Shown: positions 42,225 through 52,990, counted from the stretch's first letter. The stretch is DNA of 64,000 bases from Gammaproteobacteria bacterium (GCA_029210875.1 JARGFJ010000005.1:1-64000); one strand, 5' to 3'. Notes: a model not told the origin generated them from the sequence alone. Numbers and translations: made by a program.

Positions 42225-43121
42225 ATGATGGCAAGCTCTCAACAATCTGACAGTGCTCGTTTGATGCGATTAGCAACCTATGCTTCTGTTACTACAGCAC
42301 TTATCTTAATTTTAGCTAAGATGATTGCCTGGTTTATCACTGATTCCGTGAGTATTCTTGCGACGTTGATAGATTCAAGTCTTGATGTTTTAGCATCGAT
42401 CGTGAATTTGATTGCCGTAAGACATGCGTTACAACCGGCAGATAAAGAGCATCGTTTTGGTCACGGCAAGGCTGAAGCTTTGGCAGGTATGGGCCAGGCT
42501 ATGTTCATTGCTGGTTCAGCAGGTTTGTTGCTGTTACAGGCTGTTGGACGAATGATTCATCCTCAAGATGGCTTAAAAGGTATGGAAATTGGTGTCGGTG
42601 TCATGCTTTTTTCTATGGTTACGACATTGGCTCTAATAACATTTCAGAAATATGTCATTAAACATACAAACTCGACAGCGATAAAAGCGGATGCATTGCA
42701 TTACAAAACCGATTTATTAGTTAATGGTAGTGTCATTGTGGCTTTGTTCTTGACCTATTATGGTTGGGGATATTTTGATGCCCTATTTGCAATAGGAATT
42801 GCTATTTTCATTCTTTACAGTGCATGGGAGATTATTCAGGAGGCTATTAACCTGCTGATGGATCATGAATTGCCAGACGAACAAAGAGAGCAAATTCGTC
42901 AAATTGTATTACAACATCCAGAAACACTTGGTTTTCATGATTTGAGAACCCGTCGTTCGGGTAATATTGTGTTTATTCAGTTACATCTTGAATTAGATGC
43001 AAGACTGACATTGTCGGTGGCACATGCCATAGCAGATCAAGTTGAAAAGCAACTTGAAACATTATTTCCTGAAGCTGAAGTCATCATTCATGAAGATCCA
43101 GTACAAGTAAGATCGATTTAA
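42225..43121 (+). CDS. cation diffusion facilitator (FieF-type)
   Basis: TLIDSSLDVLASIVNLIAVRHALQPADKEHRFGHGKAEALAGM. Confidence 0.95.
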   Translation: MMASSQQSDSARLMRLATYASVTTALILILAKMIAWFITDSVSILATLIDSSLDVLASIVNLIAVRHALQPADKEHRFGHGKAEALAGMGQAMFIAGSAGLLLLQAVGRMIHPQDGLKGMEIGVGVMLFSMVTTLALITFQKYVIKHTNSTAIKADALHYKTDLLVNGSVIVALFLTYYGWGYFDALFAIGIAIFILYSAWEIIQEAINLLMDHELPDEQREQIRQIVLQHPETLGFHDLRTRRSGNIVFIQLHLELDARLTLSVAHAIADQVEKQLETLFPEAEVIIHEDPVQVRSI

Positions 43122-43199
43122 TTTTATGTGATCTCGCTCACATTAATTGTTTTATCTCGTATAATTACCTTTAAATAAATTTTGTGAGTAATAATCATT

Positions 43200-43796
43200 T
43201 TGTCCGTTGAGCTTTTATCTGTCGCCATTTCTGTTGCTGTTATCGTATTACTGTTATTAATTGTAGTTGTTATACGAAGAAAACGTAGATATAGTTCAAC
43301 GAGACATTTAACGAGTATATTGCAACCCTATATTCGAGATGAAATTACGCATTTTATTATTCCTGATGGAATTGGGGGCTTAATTGAAATCGAATATTTG
43401 GCACAAATGGATCAAGGCTTATTATTGATAGAAACCTATCCTATTTCTGGTAACCTGTTTGGAGCCGAAAATATCGATTTGTGGACACAAATAGTTGATG
43501 GCAGAAGTTACAAGTTTTCCAATCCTTTACGTCATATCAGAGCATCTCGCCAAGCAATTAAGTCAATCTTGCCCAATATTCCGATTTTTTGCCGTGTTGT
43601 ATTTACTGCGGATTCGTTGTTCCCGAAAGGAAAACCTGAAGAGGTTTCTTTATTAAAAAATCTTGCTGAAGATTTATCTAAAATTAAAGATGCGCCGGCA
43701 ATTGTGAATCGAACGCAAGCTGGCTGGGATAGCTTATTAAGAATTGCACGTAAAGATGGCCAAGCAGTACAAAGAGGAGCTGGAGTAGATGGCTAA
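43200..43796 (+). CDS. membrane-anchored NERD domain protein
   Basis: N-terminal TM; ITHFIIPDGIGGLIEIEYLAQMDQGLLLIETYPISGNLFG...WTQ resembles NERD (nuclease-related) domain. TTG start. Confidence 0.75.
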   Translation: MSVELLSVAISVAVIVLLLLIVVVIRRKRRYSSTRHLTSILQPYIRDEITHFIIPDGIGGLIEIEYLAQMDQGLLLIETYPISGNLFGAENIDLWTQIVDGRSYKFSNPLRHIRASRQAIKSILPNIPIFCRVVFTADSLFPKGKPEEVSLLKNLAEDLSKIKDAPAIVNRTQAGWDSLLRIARKDGQAVQRGAGVDG

Positions 43797-44691
43797 TAAG
43801 AAATTAGTGGTAGCAATCTCTTCAAGTGCACTGTTTGATCTTGCAGAAAGTCATCGTATCTATCTTGAACAAGGTACGCAGGCTTATTGTCAATTTCAGA
43901 TTGAAAATGAAGATATACCCTTGGAACCTGGTGCAGCCTATTCGTTAGTGAAGAAATTGCTGGCACTAAACAGCGATATTCAGCACGTCGAAATTATTCT
44001 GCTTTCACGCAATAGTTCTGATACCGGTTTACGAATATTCAATTCAATTCAACACCACAATTTAGCGATAACACGCGCGGTATTTACGTCTGGATCAAGT
44101 CCATATTGCTACGTTGCCCCATTTGGTGCCAACTTATTTTTATCTACCAGTCCTGAAGATGTCCGAAAAGCACTTGACGCAGGCATTGCCGCAGCTACTA
44201 TTTTGCCATCGAATTTCAGAAAAGATAACGACGATGAACAACTGCGGCTGGCATTTGATGGTGATGCTGTCCTCTTTTCAGACGAATCTGAACAGATTTA
44301 TAAAGAAAAAGGCCTACAAGCTTTTACAGACAACGAACGTCAAACAGCAAAAAGTCCATTATCAGGCGGACCTTTTAAAGACTTTTTAATAGCCTTAAAT
44401 CATCTCCAAACAGAATTTGGTGAGACAGATACGCCTATCAGAACAGCGTTAGTCACCGCTCGTTCTGCACCAGCACATGAACGCGTGATCCGTACCCTAC
44501 GTGCCTGGGGTATTCGTATTGATGAGGCGATTTTCCTTGGGGGAATGGATAAAGGACCTTTTTTGAAATCATTTGGCGCCGATATTTTCTTTGATGATCA
44601 ACAAGGGCATTGTGATTCGGCACGTGAACACGTGGCTACTGGGCATGTTCCACATGGCATCGCAAATGCACAACAGGGAGAAGAATCTTGA
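43789..44691 (+). CDS. 5'-nucleotidase (NT5C1-like, PF06189 type)
   Basis: KLVVAISSSALFDLAESHRIYLEQG...AYSLVKKLLALN...VEIILLSRNSSDTGLRIFNSI...AFDGDAVLFSDESE...IFLGGMDKGPFLKSFGADIFFDDQ. Confidence 0.9.
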   Translation: MANKKLVVAISSSALFDLAESHRIYLEQGTQAYCQFQIENEDIPLEPGAAYSLVKKLLALNSDIQHVEIILLSRNSSDTGLRIFNSIQHHNLAITRAVFTSGSSPYCYVAPFGANLFLSTSPEDVRKALDAGIAAATILPSNFRKDNDDEQLRLAFDGDAVLFSDESEQIYKEKGLQAFTDNERQTAKSPLSGGPFKDFLIALNHLQTEFGETDTPIRTALVTARSAPAHERVIRTLRAWGIRIDEAIFLGGMDKGPFLKSFGADIFFDDQQGHCDSAREHVATGHVPHGIANAQQGEES

Positions 44692-46223
44692 CTGGTCACG
44701 TTAATTCAAGTGTTGAGAATTGGATACAAGATTTGAATGATGACAAAATGCCCGGTTTTGCTGGTACAGTCACAGATGTAACCCATGCAGTAAATAGTGA
44801 TAGCACGTCGGCAGTAGATGTAGCACAAGCTATTTTGCGGGATCCTGCATTAACAACGCGCTTGTTAAAAATGGTTAATAGCTTTTTTTATAATCCATCT
44901 TCACAAGAAATTAGCACCGTATCTCGTGCGGTAATGGTCTTGGGTTTTGATCAAGTTCGCGCCTTAGCCTTATCTTTAGTGTTAATTGATTCGTTGAGTG
45001 ATGGTCAGCAGCGCGACAAATTAACATCTGAGATTGCTTTATCCTTTCATGCAGCAGTTCAGGCACAAGAGCTGGCTCGTAAAACAAAATGTAAATCACC
45101 TGAAAATATCTTTGTTGCTACCTTGTTGTCACGATTAGGTAATATGGCTTTCTGGGCGTTTGCAGATGATAAAGCACAAGCATTACTTGACCTTGTAAAC
45201 TCAGGTGACATGACAGAGCAAGAAGCTGAAAACAAGGTGTTAGGTTTTTCATTAAAGGACTTAACCCGAGGACTAAGTAAATCATGGTCTTTGGGTGAGT
45301 TATTAGATAATGCTTTGAGCGATAAAAAGAGTAATGACCCTCGTTTGGATGTTATTGAAATGGGGCAGCTCATTGCAGAGTCTACCGTATCAGGTTGGGA
45401 CAGTGAACAAGCAAAACTGGCGATAGAGAAGGTGTCTGATAAACTTAATCTTACAATCGATAGTGTTAAAGAAATGGTGCATACCAACGCTAAAAATGCA
45501 AAGAAGGTAACCAGGCTTTACGGTATAACCAAAGCAAGTAATAGAATTCCTCAGCCAAACAAACCATTGGTCGAAATAGAAGAAAATCAATCTCAAACCA
45601 AAGCGATAACTCAAGATGTGATAGTTGCGGCTGAATCGACAGAAAGTGAATCTGGTTTAGACGTAGTTCAGGATAGTATTAAACAACAAAAGGTAATACA
45701 TCCAGAACCAGACTCACATATTCAAATGACTATCTTAGGTGATATTTCCAGAGCAATAGAAGAAAAACCGAGCATCAATGTCATATTGGAGATGGTGTTA
45801 GAAGGGCTTTACCGTGGGGTTGGTATGGATCGTTCCTTATTTGCAGTCATCTCAAAAGATCATAAAAAACTTACATGCAAATATGCTGTTGGTGCGGATA
45901 GTGAACGTTTAATTAATGACTTCACAATTGATATTAGTAGTCCTAAAAATATATTCAATCAGGTTATTAAATCAAAAAAAGCAGCACATATACCTGCTGA
46001 TCCAAAGCAACTCACAGGCACATTGACACGAGTAGTACTAGAACAATTAGGTGCGCCTCCTTATTTAGTGATGCCAACTATCGTAAAAGGCAAGGTGATC
46101 GGTATGTACATGGCAGATCGAAATCTAAGTAAACGTGACGTAAAACAAGAAGATTTCGTTGCATTTCAACAGTTTTGCCAACAGGCTAATATGGGATTAA
46201 CTTTTTTAACAACACAAGGCTAG
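44688..46223 (+). CDS. HDOD domain + GAF domain signalling protein
   Basis: DVAQAILRDPALTTRLLKMVNSFFYNPSSQEISTVSRAVMVLGFDQVRALALSLVL (HDOD); C-terminal GAF-like half. Confidence 0.9.
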   Translation: MTGHVNSSVENWIQDLNDDKMPGFAGTVTDVTHAVNSDSTSAVDVAQAILRDPALTTRLLKMVNSFFYNPSSQEISTVSRAVMVLGFDQVRALALSLVLIDSLSDGQQRDKLTSEIALSFHAAVQAQELARKTKCKSPENIFVATLLSRLGNMAFWAFADDKAQALLDLVNSGDMTEQEAENKVLGFSLKDLTRGLSKSWSLGELLDNALSDKKSNDPRLDVIEMGQLIAESTVSGWDSEQAKLAIEKVSDKLNLTIDSVKEMVHTNAKNAKKVTRLYGITKASNRIPQPNKPLVEIEENQSQTKAITQDVIVAAESTESESGLDVVQDSIKQQKVIHPEPDSHIQMTILGDISRAIEEKPSINVILEMVLEGLYRGVGMDRSLFAVISKDHKKLTCKYAVGADSERLINDFTIDISSPKNIFNQVIKSKKAAHIPADPKQLTGTLTRVVLEQLGAPPYLVMPTIVKGKVIGMYMADRNLSKRDVKQEDFVAFQQFCQQANMGLTFLTTQG

Positions 46224-46293
46224 TTTTCTTTGTGATCTATGTTTATAATGGCCAGCTTAATTTGGAAGCATAGCTGTCTAAACAACAAAATAT

Positions 46294-46378
<85 letters not shown>

Positions 46379-46390
46379 TCTCTATAAAGG

Positions 46391-46411
46391 TTGGTGGCTT
46401 CAAGCCACCAA
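46391..46411 (+). terminator. stem-loop downstream of tRNA-Leu
   Basis: TTGGTGGCT TCA AGCCACCAA perfect stem; no strong T tract. Confidence 0.5.
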
Positions 46412-46439
46412 TACTTTAACTCCCGATTTGAGGTAAAGA

Positions 46440-47741
46440 ATGCAAGTTACTGTAGAAAATGTTAGCGAACTCGGTCGCCGTATGACGGTGACAGTTGAAG
46501 ATGCCAATATCGAACAAGCAGTACAGGAACGATTGAAAGCCATTCGTCCGACAGTAAAAATGGCTGGTTTCCGACCTGGTAAAGTTCCTTTAAAAATGAT
46601 CGAGTCATCTCATGGCCCTTCAGCGCGCCGTGATGTCATTGACCATCTTGTTCAAACCAATATGCAAGAAGCGTTTATTCAAGAAAGCATTAATCCTGCA
46701 GGTCCTCCTCATATTGATAGCATGGACGAGGACGGTGGGACATTTAAATTTAGTTTAGTCTATGATGTATTCCCTGAAGTTCAAGAAATCAAGCTGGATA
46801 ACGTCGAGATCGAAAAAATTGTCGCAGAAGTGACAGACGAAGACATTGACACTATGCTTGAAACATTGCGCCAACAGCGTGTTAGCTGGGAACCATTAAA
46901 ACGTGCAGCGAAAGAAGAAGATGGTGTAACCATTGATTTCGTTGGTAGTATTGATGGTGAACCGTTCCAAGGTGGTAAAGGCACTGACACATTGGTTGTT
47001 CTTGGTTCAGGAACTATGTTGCCTGAATTTGAAAATCAATTGATTGGAACAAAAGCAGGACAAGAAACAACGATTACTATGACGTTTCCTGACGATTATC
47101 GTGCTGAACATTTGCGTGGTAAAGAAGCCTTATTTGCCGTGACAGTTAAATCAGTAGCAAAGAAAAAATTACCTAAACTTGATAAAGCGTTTGCAGAACT
47201 TTGTGGTGTTGAAGGCGGTATCCCTGCACTTAAAAAAGAAGTCAAAGCCAATATGATGCGTGAGCTGGCATCTAACCTAAAAGCAAAGAATAAACGTAAG
47301 GTAATGGATAGCTTAACTGCAAATAATGACGTTAGTTTGCCTGAGTCCCCCGTTCAACGTGAAGCTGAACACTTAATGGAGCAAGCTAAAAATAACTTGA
47401 GAAATCAAGGTGTTAATGTTGATGGTATTCCTTTTAACGTTGATAATTTCAAAGATTCAGCAAAACAACGTGTTGCGCTGAGCCTATTAATCGGTAAAAT
47501 CATTTCTGACAACGAAATTAAGCCTGATGAAAATCGTGTTAAAGAAGTCATTGATGGCATCGCAGCAAGCTACGAAGATCCTGAAGATGTTGTTAAGTAC
47601 TACCTGAATGATCAACAAAAACTATCTGAAATCCAAATGATGGTAGTTGAAGATATGGTTGTAGATTGGGTACTTGATCGTGTTAAAGTTGAAGAGAAAT
47701 CATCAACATTTAGTGAGGTAATGAATTCAGCAGCAGCTTGA
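46440..47741 (+). CDS. tig: trigger factor
   Basis: MQVTVENVSELGRRMTVTVEDANIEQAVQERLK...GFRPGKVPLKMIE; PPIase domain. Confidence 0.98.
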   Translation: MQVTVENVSELGRRMTVTVEDANIEQAVQERLKAIRPTVKMAGFRPGKVPLKMIESSHGPSARRDVIDHLVQTNMQEAFIQESINPAGPPHIDSMDEDGGTFKFSLVYDVFPEVQEIKLDNVEIEKIVAEVTDEDIDTMLETLRQQRVSWEPLKRAAKEEDGVTIDFVGSIDGEPFQGGKGTDTLVVLGSGTMLPEFENQLIGTKAGQETTITMTFPDDYRAEHLRGKEALFAVTVKSVAKKKLPKLDKAFAELCGVEGGIPALKKEVKANMMRELASNLKAKNKRKVMDSLTANNDVSLPESPVQREAEHLMEQAKNNLRNQGVNVDGIPFNVDNFKDSAKQRVALSLLIGKIISDNEIKPDENRVKEVIDGIAASYEDPEDVVKYYLNDQQKLSEIQMMVVEDMVVDWVLDRVKVEEKSSTFSEVMNSAAA

Positions 47742-47765
47742 TTCTTTACGCTAATACAGACATGT

Positions 47766-47804
47766 AATAGCCTGTGCTCATTGTTGTGAGTGCAGGCTAT
47801 TTTG
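47766..47804 (+). terminator. rho-independent terminator after tig
   Basis: AATAGCCTG ... CAGGCTATTTTGTTTT. Confidence 0.65.
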
Positions 47805-47833
47805 TTTTAAGACTAAAAAATATTGGGAATTAC

Positions 47834-48472
47834 ATGACAGACTTTATCTTGAGTAACACTATGACACCAATAAGCAATGCGCTTGTGCCAATGGTTGTTG
47901 AACAAACATCCAGAGGCGAACGTTCGTATGATATTTATTCACGTTTATTAAAAGAGCGTGTCATTTTTCTTGTGGGTCCAGTAGAAGATCATATGGCAAA
48001 CCTTGTTGTTGCCCAATTGTTATTCCTAGAGTCTGAGAATCCAGATAAGGACATACATTTATATATTAACTCACCCGGTGGGGCTGTTACCGCTGGTATG
48101 GCTATCTACGATACCATGCAATTTATCAAGCCCGATGTCAGTACATTGTGTATTGGTCAAGCTGCAAGTATGGGCGCTGTATTATTAGCCGCTGGAGCAG
48201 CAGGGAAACGTCATTGTTTGCCTAACTCTCGTATTATGGTGCATCAACCTTTGGGTGGTTTTCAAGGTCAGGCTTCAGACATCGAAATTCATGCTCGTGA
48301 GATTTTATCTATCCGCAAACGATTAAATAGTATTTTAGCTCATCACACAGGTCAGGATATTTCACGGATTGAAACAGATACTGATCGAGATAATTTTATG
48401 AGTAGTGAACAAGCGCAAGAATATGGTTTAATCGATTCTGTATTAGAAAAACGGCCTGAAGAAAAAGCATAA
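47834..48472 (+). CDS. clpP: ATP-dependent Clp protease proteolytic subunit
   Basis: [47 protein letters not shown]; start placed at [10 protein letters not shown]. Confidence 0.98.
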   Translation: MTDFILSNTMTPISNALVPMVVEQTSRGERSYDIYSRLLKERVIFLVGPVEDHMANLVVAQLLFLESENPDKDIHLYINSPGGAVTAGMAIYDTMQFIKPDVSTLCIGQAASMGAVLLAAGAAGKRHCLPNSRIMVHQPLGGFQGQASDIEIHAREILSIRKRLNSILAHHTGQDISRIETDTDRDNFMSSEQAQEYGLIDSVLEKRPEEKA

Positions 48473-48510
48473 CTAGCCGATACACTATTTGATTGCTAGG
48501 AAAATTGATT

Positions 48511-49785
48511 ATGAGTGACGATAAAAATAATAACGAAGATAAATTACTTTACTGCTCTTTCTGCGGTAAAAGTCAACACGAGGTTAAAAAGCTGATTGCT
48601 GGACCTTCGGTCTTTGTATGTGATGAATGTGTAGAGTTATGTAATGATATTATTCGTGAAGAACTTCAAGATAGTAACAACGAAGAGTTGGAGTTAAAAC
48701 TACCCACACCAAAAGAAATAAATGACGCTCTTGATAATTATGTTATCGGTCAGGAAAGAGCAAAACGAGTATTATCTGTCGCTGTTTATAATCACTATAA
48801 GCGCCTTCGTTATGGCCCGACTGGTGATGATGTCGAATTGTCGAAGAGCAATATTTTATTAATTGGTCCTACAGGTAGTGGTAAAACACTGCTGGCTGAA
48901 ACACTGGCTCGCCAACTCAATGTTCCATTCACAATGGCTGATGCAACAACACTGACAGAAGCAGGGTATGTCGGTGAAGATGTTGAGAATATCATCCAAA
49001 AATTACTTCAAAAATGTGATTACGATGTTGAAAAAGCCGAAACAGGTATCGTTTATATTGATGAGATTGATAAGATTTCACGTAAATCTGATAATCCATC
49101 GATTACTCGTGATGTATCTGGTGAAGGGGTTCAACAGGCTTTATTGAAATTAATTGAAGGCACCATCGCCTCAATTCCTCCTCAAGGCGGTCGAAAACAT
49201 CCACAACAAGAGTTTTTGCAAGTCGATACCAGTAAAATTCTATTTATCTGTGGCGGTGCATTTGCAGGTTTAGATAAAGTTATTCGTAACCGCTCTAATA
49301 AAGGTGGCATTGGTTTCTCTGCCCAAGTCAAGAGTGTTGAAGACGATAAAGTAGTCAGCGATGTGCTTAAAACAGTCGAACCTGAAGACTTAATTCAATA
49401 CGGTCTGATACCTGAGTTTGTAGGTCGATTACCTGTCGTTGCGACCTTAAATGAACTAGACGAGGATGCATTAGTACAAATTCTAACGGAACCTCGTAAT
49501 TCATTGACCAAACAATACCAAAAATTGTTTGAAATGGAAGGTGCTGAAATTGAATTTAGAGATGATGCCTTACATGCTATTGCACATAAAGCGATGGAAC
49601 GTAAAACCGGTGCTCGTGGCTTACGTTCGATCATTGAAAACGTGTTGCTCGATACGATGTTCGATCTTCCTTCGGTTGACAATGTGTCAAAGGTCGTCAT
49701 TGATGAAAATGTTATCAATGATGAAAACGCTCCAATCCTGATTTATCAGGATCAAACCAAAGATCTTGCTGCAAGCGATAATTAA
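48511..49785 (+). CDS. clpX: ATP-dependent protease ATP-binding subunit ClpX
   Basis: [33 protein letters not shown] zinc domain; [18 protein letters not shown]. Start placed at MSDDKNN. Confidence 0.98.
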   Translation: MSDDKNNNEDKLLYCSFCGKSQHEVKKLIAGPSVFVCDECVELCNDIIREELQDSNNEELELKLPTPKEINDALDNYVIGQERAKRVLSVAVYNHYKRLRYGPTGDDVELSKSNILLIGPTGSGKTLLAETLARQLNVPFTMADATTLTEAGYVGEDVENIIQKLLQKCDYDVEKAETGIVYIDEIDKISRKSDNPSITRDVSGEGVQQALLKLIEGTIASIPPQGGRKHPQQEFLQVDTSKILFICGGAFAGLDKVIRNRSNKGGIGFSAQVKSVEDDKVVSDVLKTVEPEDLIQYGLIPEFVGRLPVVATLNELDEDALVQILTEPRNSLTKQYQKLFEMEGAEIEFRDDALHAIAHKAMERKTGARGLRSIIENVLLDTMFDLPSVDNVSKVVIDENVINDENAPILIYQDQTKDLAASDN

Positions 49786-49856
49786 TCGGGTAAGAATTCG
49801 CTTAATTTATTACTTATACTAATATCAAACTATTTCAAGCATTGTGTGTTTTGTTG

Positions 49857-49884
49857 CTTGAAATAGATTGATCTATCCCCATAT
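49857..49884 (+). promoter_or_regulatory. sigma-32 (RpoH) heat-shock promoter for lon
   Basis: CTTGAA (49857-49862), 14-nt spacer, CCCCATAT (49877-49884); matches RpoH consensus CTTGAA-N13/14-CCCCATnT. Confidence 0.8.
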
Positions 49885-49953
49885 TAGTTGCTAAGTAACT
49901 TAAATTTTTGCCTTAATGGCAGTCAGAAACACGGTTCGAGGTCAGTTAGAACA

Positions 49954-52386
49954 ATGGAAAATCAAACAAAATCAACAGCAACTGATAATGTCTTGGTGGA
50001 AGTACCAGTACTACCACTGAGAGATGTCGTTGTTTACCCTTATATGGTCATTCCATTGTTTGTGGGTCGCGATCGTTCAATCGCAGCTTTGGAAGCGGCT
50101 ACAGATGAAAATAAACAAATTCTGTTGGTAGCTCAAAAAAACTCTAATGATGATCAACCAAGCACAGATAACCTGTATGACACAGGTACATTAGCTAATA
50201 TTCTTCAATTACTGAAGCTGCCAGATGGCACCGTCAAAGTGTTAGTGGAAGGTACTGGGCGAGCTAAGGTAGCTTATTACAATAATAGTGGAGAGTATCT
50301 GCAAGCTGAAGTAGCAGAATTTATTAATCAGGAACCTGACGATCGAGAATCAGATGTATTGATGCGTTCTTTGTTAAATCAGTTTGAACAATATGTAAAA
50401 CTGAATAAAAAAATCCCACCCGAAGTTATTGCATCATTATCAAGTATTGAAGACGCAGCCAGAATGGCTGATACCGTTGCTGCCCACATGGCACTGAAAC
50501 TAGAAGACAAACAATTATTATTAGAAATGTCTGATGTAACAGCTCGTATTGAAAAACTAATGGTTTTCCTTGAGTCTGAGATTGATATTCAGAATATTGA
50601 AAAACGTATTCGCGGTCGTGTTAAAAAACAAATGGAAAAAAGCCAACGCGAGTATTATCTGAATGAACAGATGAAAGCCGTTCAAAAAGAATTGGGTGAA
50701 ATAGATGAATCAGCTAATGAAGTTGAAGAGCTAGAAGCAAAAATCGCTGATGCGGGTATGTCACAAGAGGCATTAGACAAAGCCACATCTGAGCTAAAAA
50801 AACTCAAAATGATGTCTCCGATGTCGGCTGAAGCCTCTGTGATCCGTAATTATGTTGAATGCTTGATTGATGTGCCATGGAAGAAACGTTCTCGCGTTTA
50901 TCAGGATTTAAAACGTGCAGAAAAAATTCTAGATGAAGATCATTACGGTCTTGAAAAAGTGAAACAGCGTATTCTTGAATATTTAGCAGTACAACAGCGT
51001 GTTAAAAAATCTAAAGGTCCGATCCTATGCTTGGTAGGACCACCAGGTGTGGGTAAAACATCTGTAGCTCAATCCATTGCCAGAGCAACTAACAGAAAGT
51101 TTTCTCGCATGGCATTAGGTGGAGTTCGTGATGAAGCCGAGATCCGTGGACATCGTCGTACCTATATTGGTTCAATGCCAGGTAAAGTCATTCAAAATTT
51201 AACTAAAGTAGGGGTGAAGAATCCACTATTTTTATTAGATGAAATCGATAAAATGGCGCAGGATTTTAGAGGTGATCCTGCTTCAGCATTATTAGAAGTG
51301 CTTGACCCTGAACAAAACTCAACATTCGCAGATCACTATATGGAAGTAGAGTATGACCTTTCTGATGTAATGTTTGTATGCACTGCTAATACAATGAATA
51401 TTCCTGATGCTTTACGCGATAGAATGGAAATTATTCGTTTGTCGGGTTATACCGAAGATGAAAAATTGAACATCGCCCTAAAATATTTATTACCCAAAGC
51501 GATTAAAGATAATGGCCTAAAAGATCATGAAATTAAAGTTGAACAAGATGCCATATTAGAAATTATTCGTCGTTATACACGCGAGGCAGGTGTCCGTAAT
51601 TTACAACGCGAGATTTCAAAAATTTGTCGTAAAGTGGTCAAACACATCTTACAAGATAAATCGACAGATCAAATAATCGTGTCAGCAGCCAATTTAGAAG
51701 ATTATTTGGGTGTTTATCACTTCCAATATGGCATTGCAGAAGAGACCGATCAAGTAGGCCAAGTGACAGGTTTAGCTTGGACTGAAGTGGGTGGTGAATT
51801 GTTAACTATCGAAACAGCCGTTATGCCGGGTAAAGGTAAAGCCACTTATACTGGTAAGCTTGGTGAAGTGATGCAAGAATCTATTCAAGCTGCTACCACT
51901 GTTGTGCGTTCTCGTGCGCTTGATTGGGGAATTGCAACAGATTATATGCAAAATCATGATGTTCATATCCATGTGCCAGAAGGTGCTACACCTAAGGATG
52001 GTCCAAGTGCCGGTGTTGGTATGTGTACGGCTTTGGTTTCTGCAATAACAGGTATTGCTGTCAAAGCCAATGTTGCGATGACCGGTGAAATTACCTTACG
52101 TGGTGAGGTGTTAGCCATTGGCGGTTTAAAAGAAAAACTGTTGGCAGCATTGCGCGGCGGTATTGATACTGTTTTGATTCCCCAAGATAATGTCAAAGAC
52201 TTGAAGGAAATACCTGATACTATTCAACAAGGTTTAAATATCATTCCGGTGAAGTGGATATCAGAAGTATTAGACGTTGCTCTAGTCACTAACCCAACAC
52301 CCAGTGACGAAACGACGGAGGATAAAACGCTGATAAAGACTGACACGGCCAATTATCACGAAATTGAGTCACCAAACAGACATTGA
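49954..52386 (+). CDS. lon: endopeptidase La (Lon protease)
   Basis: VPVLPLRDVVVYPYMVIPLFVGR, LVGPPGVGKTSVAQSIARA, PKDGPSAGVGMCTAL catalytic Ser. Start placed at MENQTK. Confidence 0.98.
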   Translation: MENQTKSTATDNVLVEVPVLPLRDVVVYPYMVIPLFVGRDRSIAALEAATDENKQILLVAQKNSNDDQPSTDNLYDTGTLANILQLLKLPDGTVKVLVEGTGRAKVAYYNNSGEYLQAEVAEFINQEPDDRESDVLMRSLLNQFEQYVKLNKKIPPEVIASLSSIEDAARMADTVAAHMALKLEDKQLLLEMSDVTARIEKLMVFLESEIDIQNIEKRIRGRVKKQMEKSQREYYLNEQMKAVQKELGEIDESANEVEELEAKIADAGMSQEALDKATSELKKLKMMSPMSAEASVIRNYVECLIDVPWKKRSRVYQDLKRAEKILDEDHYGLEKVKQRILEYLAVQQRVKKSKGPILCLVGPPGVGKTSVAQSIARATNRKFSRMALGGVRDEAEIRGHRRTYIGSMPGKVIQNLTKVGVKNPLFLLDEIDKMAQDFRGDPASALLEVLDPEQNSTFADHYMEVEYDLSDVMFVCTANTMNIPDALRDRMEIIRLSGYTEDEKLNIALKYLLPKAIKDNGLKDHEIKVEQDAILEIIRRYTREAGVRNLQREISKICRKVVKHILQDKSTDQIIVSAANLEDYLGVYHFQYGIAEETDQVGQVTGLAWTEVGGELLTIETAVMPGKGKATYTGKLGEVMQESIQAATTVVRSRALDWGIATDYMQNHDVHIHVPEGATPKDGPSAGVGMCTALVSAITGIAVKANVAMTGEITLRGEVLAIGGLKEKLLAALRGGIDTVLIPQDNVKDLKEIPDTIQQGLNIIPVKWISEVLDVALVTNPTPSDETTEDKTLIKTDTANYHEIESPNRH

Positions 52387-52402
52387 TTACAAGGGTTAAC
52401 AC

Positions 52403-52990
52403 ATGACAACAATTATGAAACAACGTTTGATCGGTTCATTGCTGCTGTTATGTGTTATCGCTGGCGTTGCCGTCTTCTTAATGAATAAAGCGGGTTTTGA
52501 GCACAATGTTGAACCTGCGATAGACCTTGTTCAGCCAGATTTCGTTTCATCGATTGAAGTGATAGCAGAAGATGCTATTGAGTTAGAACCAGAAACCTTG
52601 GTAGAACCCCTCAATTTAGTCAGTTCAAACGATGATAATGAACAAGATATAGCACATACTATTTCAGCTCCAGCTCCAGCTCCAGCTCCAGCTCCAGCTC
52701 CAGCTCCAGCTCCAGCTCCAGCTCCAGCTCCAGCTCCAGCTCCAGCGGATAATCTAACTAAGTCATGGATGATCCAACTCGCCAGTTTTACCGCAAAACA
52801 AAACGCACAGTCACTGCAAAATACAGTTGCTAAAATGGGCTATTCAGCAACAATAGAAACAACTAATGCCGCTGATACAACATATTATCGTGTGCGAATA
52901 GGGCCTGAAAGCAATAAGCAGCAAGTCGATAAGATTGTTGCTGATATAGTTTCGCAATTGAAGATCAATCCTCAAGTAATATCTCAATAA
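52403..52990 (+). CDS. SPOR domain protein with Ala-Pro linker
   Basis: TM at N-terminus, (AP)n linker, WMIQLASFTAKQNAQSLQNTVAKMGYSATIE...YYRVRIGPESNKQQVDKIVADI SPOR domain. Confidence 0.9.
   Translation: MTTIMKQRLIGSLLLLCVIAGVAVFLMNKAGFEHNVEPAIDLVQPDFVSSIEVIAEDAIELEPETLVEPLNLVSSNDDNEQDIAHTISAPAPAPAPAPAPAPAPAPAPAPAPAPADNLTKSWMIQLASFTAKQNAQSLQNTVAKMGYSATIETTNAADTTYYRVRIGPESNKQQVDKIVADIVSQLKINPQVISQ
52665..52746 (+). repeat. hexanucleotide tandem repeat (CAGCTC)n coding for (Ala-Pro)n
   Basis: About 13.7 perfect copies of CAGCTC read directly. Confidence 0.97.

Noticed and set aside
45059-45614. Antisense ORFs in the HDOD-GAF gene
   Set aside because: No RBS or family signal; overlapped by a well-supported coding frame.
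52665-52746. Repeat array as possible CRISPR
   Set aside because: Uniform 6-bp units without spacers inside a coding frame; it is an Ala-Pro linker.
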